Of a stretch of 5,976 bases of DNA, positions 5,932-5,976 are shown piece by piece. The stretch is taken from contig JAEDGQ010000100.1 of the NCBI GenBank assembly GCA_016297415.1, positions 1 to 5,976 on the forward strand, given 5' to 3'. The notes under the pieces were generated by a model. That model had not been told where the DNA came from and did no database searches. It saw only the letters and a program-made list of their open reading frames with translations. The number at the start of each line of letters is the position of its first letter. Position 1 is the first letter of the stretch. Source of the DNA: Treponema sp. Its GTDB lineage: Bacteria; Spirochaetota; Spirochaetia; Treponematales; Treponemataceae. The translations under genes were made by a program, and so were the position numbers.

Positions 5932-5976
5932 ATGGCTTCCAGTCGTGAAAACGTCTTGTGGAAACCGCATGCTAGC
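5932..5976 (+). CDS. Possible start of a further gene, cut by the window edge
   Basis: From ATG5932 the frame stays open for 15 codons to the window end (MASSRENVLWKPHAS). Base composition jumps here to about half G+C from a very AT-rich spacer, which suggests coding or structured sequence. No clear Shine-Dalgarno precedes it. The opposite strand is also open in the same codon register and would end at a TAG (complement of 5926-5928), so it could instead be the tail of a minus-strand gene. That reading uses CAA and CGG codons, which are rare in the neighbouring genes. The product is not recognised. Confidence 0.25.
   Translation, partial: MASSRENVLWKPHAS

Noticed and set aside
5828..5976. 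CIRCE/HrcA operator upstream of groES
   Set aside because: No TTAGCACTC or GAGTGCTAA arm, even with several mismatches, was seen by eye on either strand.
1..5976. tRNA, rRNA, CRISPR array, insertion sequence or phage genes
   Set aside because: No cloverleaf, rRNA stretch, regularly spaced repeats, transposase motifs or phage proteins were found. The genes fill almost the whole window and are vertically inherited housekeeping types.

Overview
This is a low-GC bacterial window whose gene content and order point to a Treponema-type spirochaete, probably a host-associated species outside the pallidum group. The evidence is a very short alanyl-tRNA synthetase, followed by a SurA/parvulin-like exported protein, nusB, a membrane-anchored TPR protein, and a convergent groES with no groEL beside it. 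From memory, Treponema pallidum has the same order around TP1013-TP1017, with groEL elsewhere in the genome. I could not run a search to confirm this.

Layout: (1) 1-97 is the alaS leader with a weak promoter candidate. (2) 98-1924 is alaS on +, closed by a hairpin terminator at 1929-1969. (3) 2017-5461 is a tight three-gene + strand operon: SurA-like protein, nusB (GTG start), TPR protein, with gaps of 23 and 14 nt. (4) 5476-5527 is a hairpin flanked by A and T runs that can end transcription from both sides. (5) 5540-5812 is groES on -, with a strong Shine-Dalgarno sequence and a good sigma-70 promoter upstream. (6) 5877-5976 is AT-rich spacer, then a short GC-richer end that may hold the first codons of another + strand gene.

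The genes are mostly housekeeping. They cover tRNA charging (AlaRS), transcription antitermination and rRNA synthesis (NusB), envelope protein folding (SurA-like), probable envelope scaffolding (TPR) and cytosolic folding (GroES).

The most interesting signal is a 10-bp perfect inverted repeat followed by a T-rich run. It lies inside the first codons of the TPR gene, just downstream of nusB, where it looks like an intrinsic terminator or attenuator embedded in the transmembrane-coding segment. The AlaRS is also unusual. It lacks the C-terminal C-Ala domain and about 105 residues between the tRNA-recognition and editing domains, and it carries Glu where E. coli has the G3:U70-reading Asp400. 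I saw no mobile element, CRISPR array, tRNA or rRNA, and no clear new defence or metabolic system.
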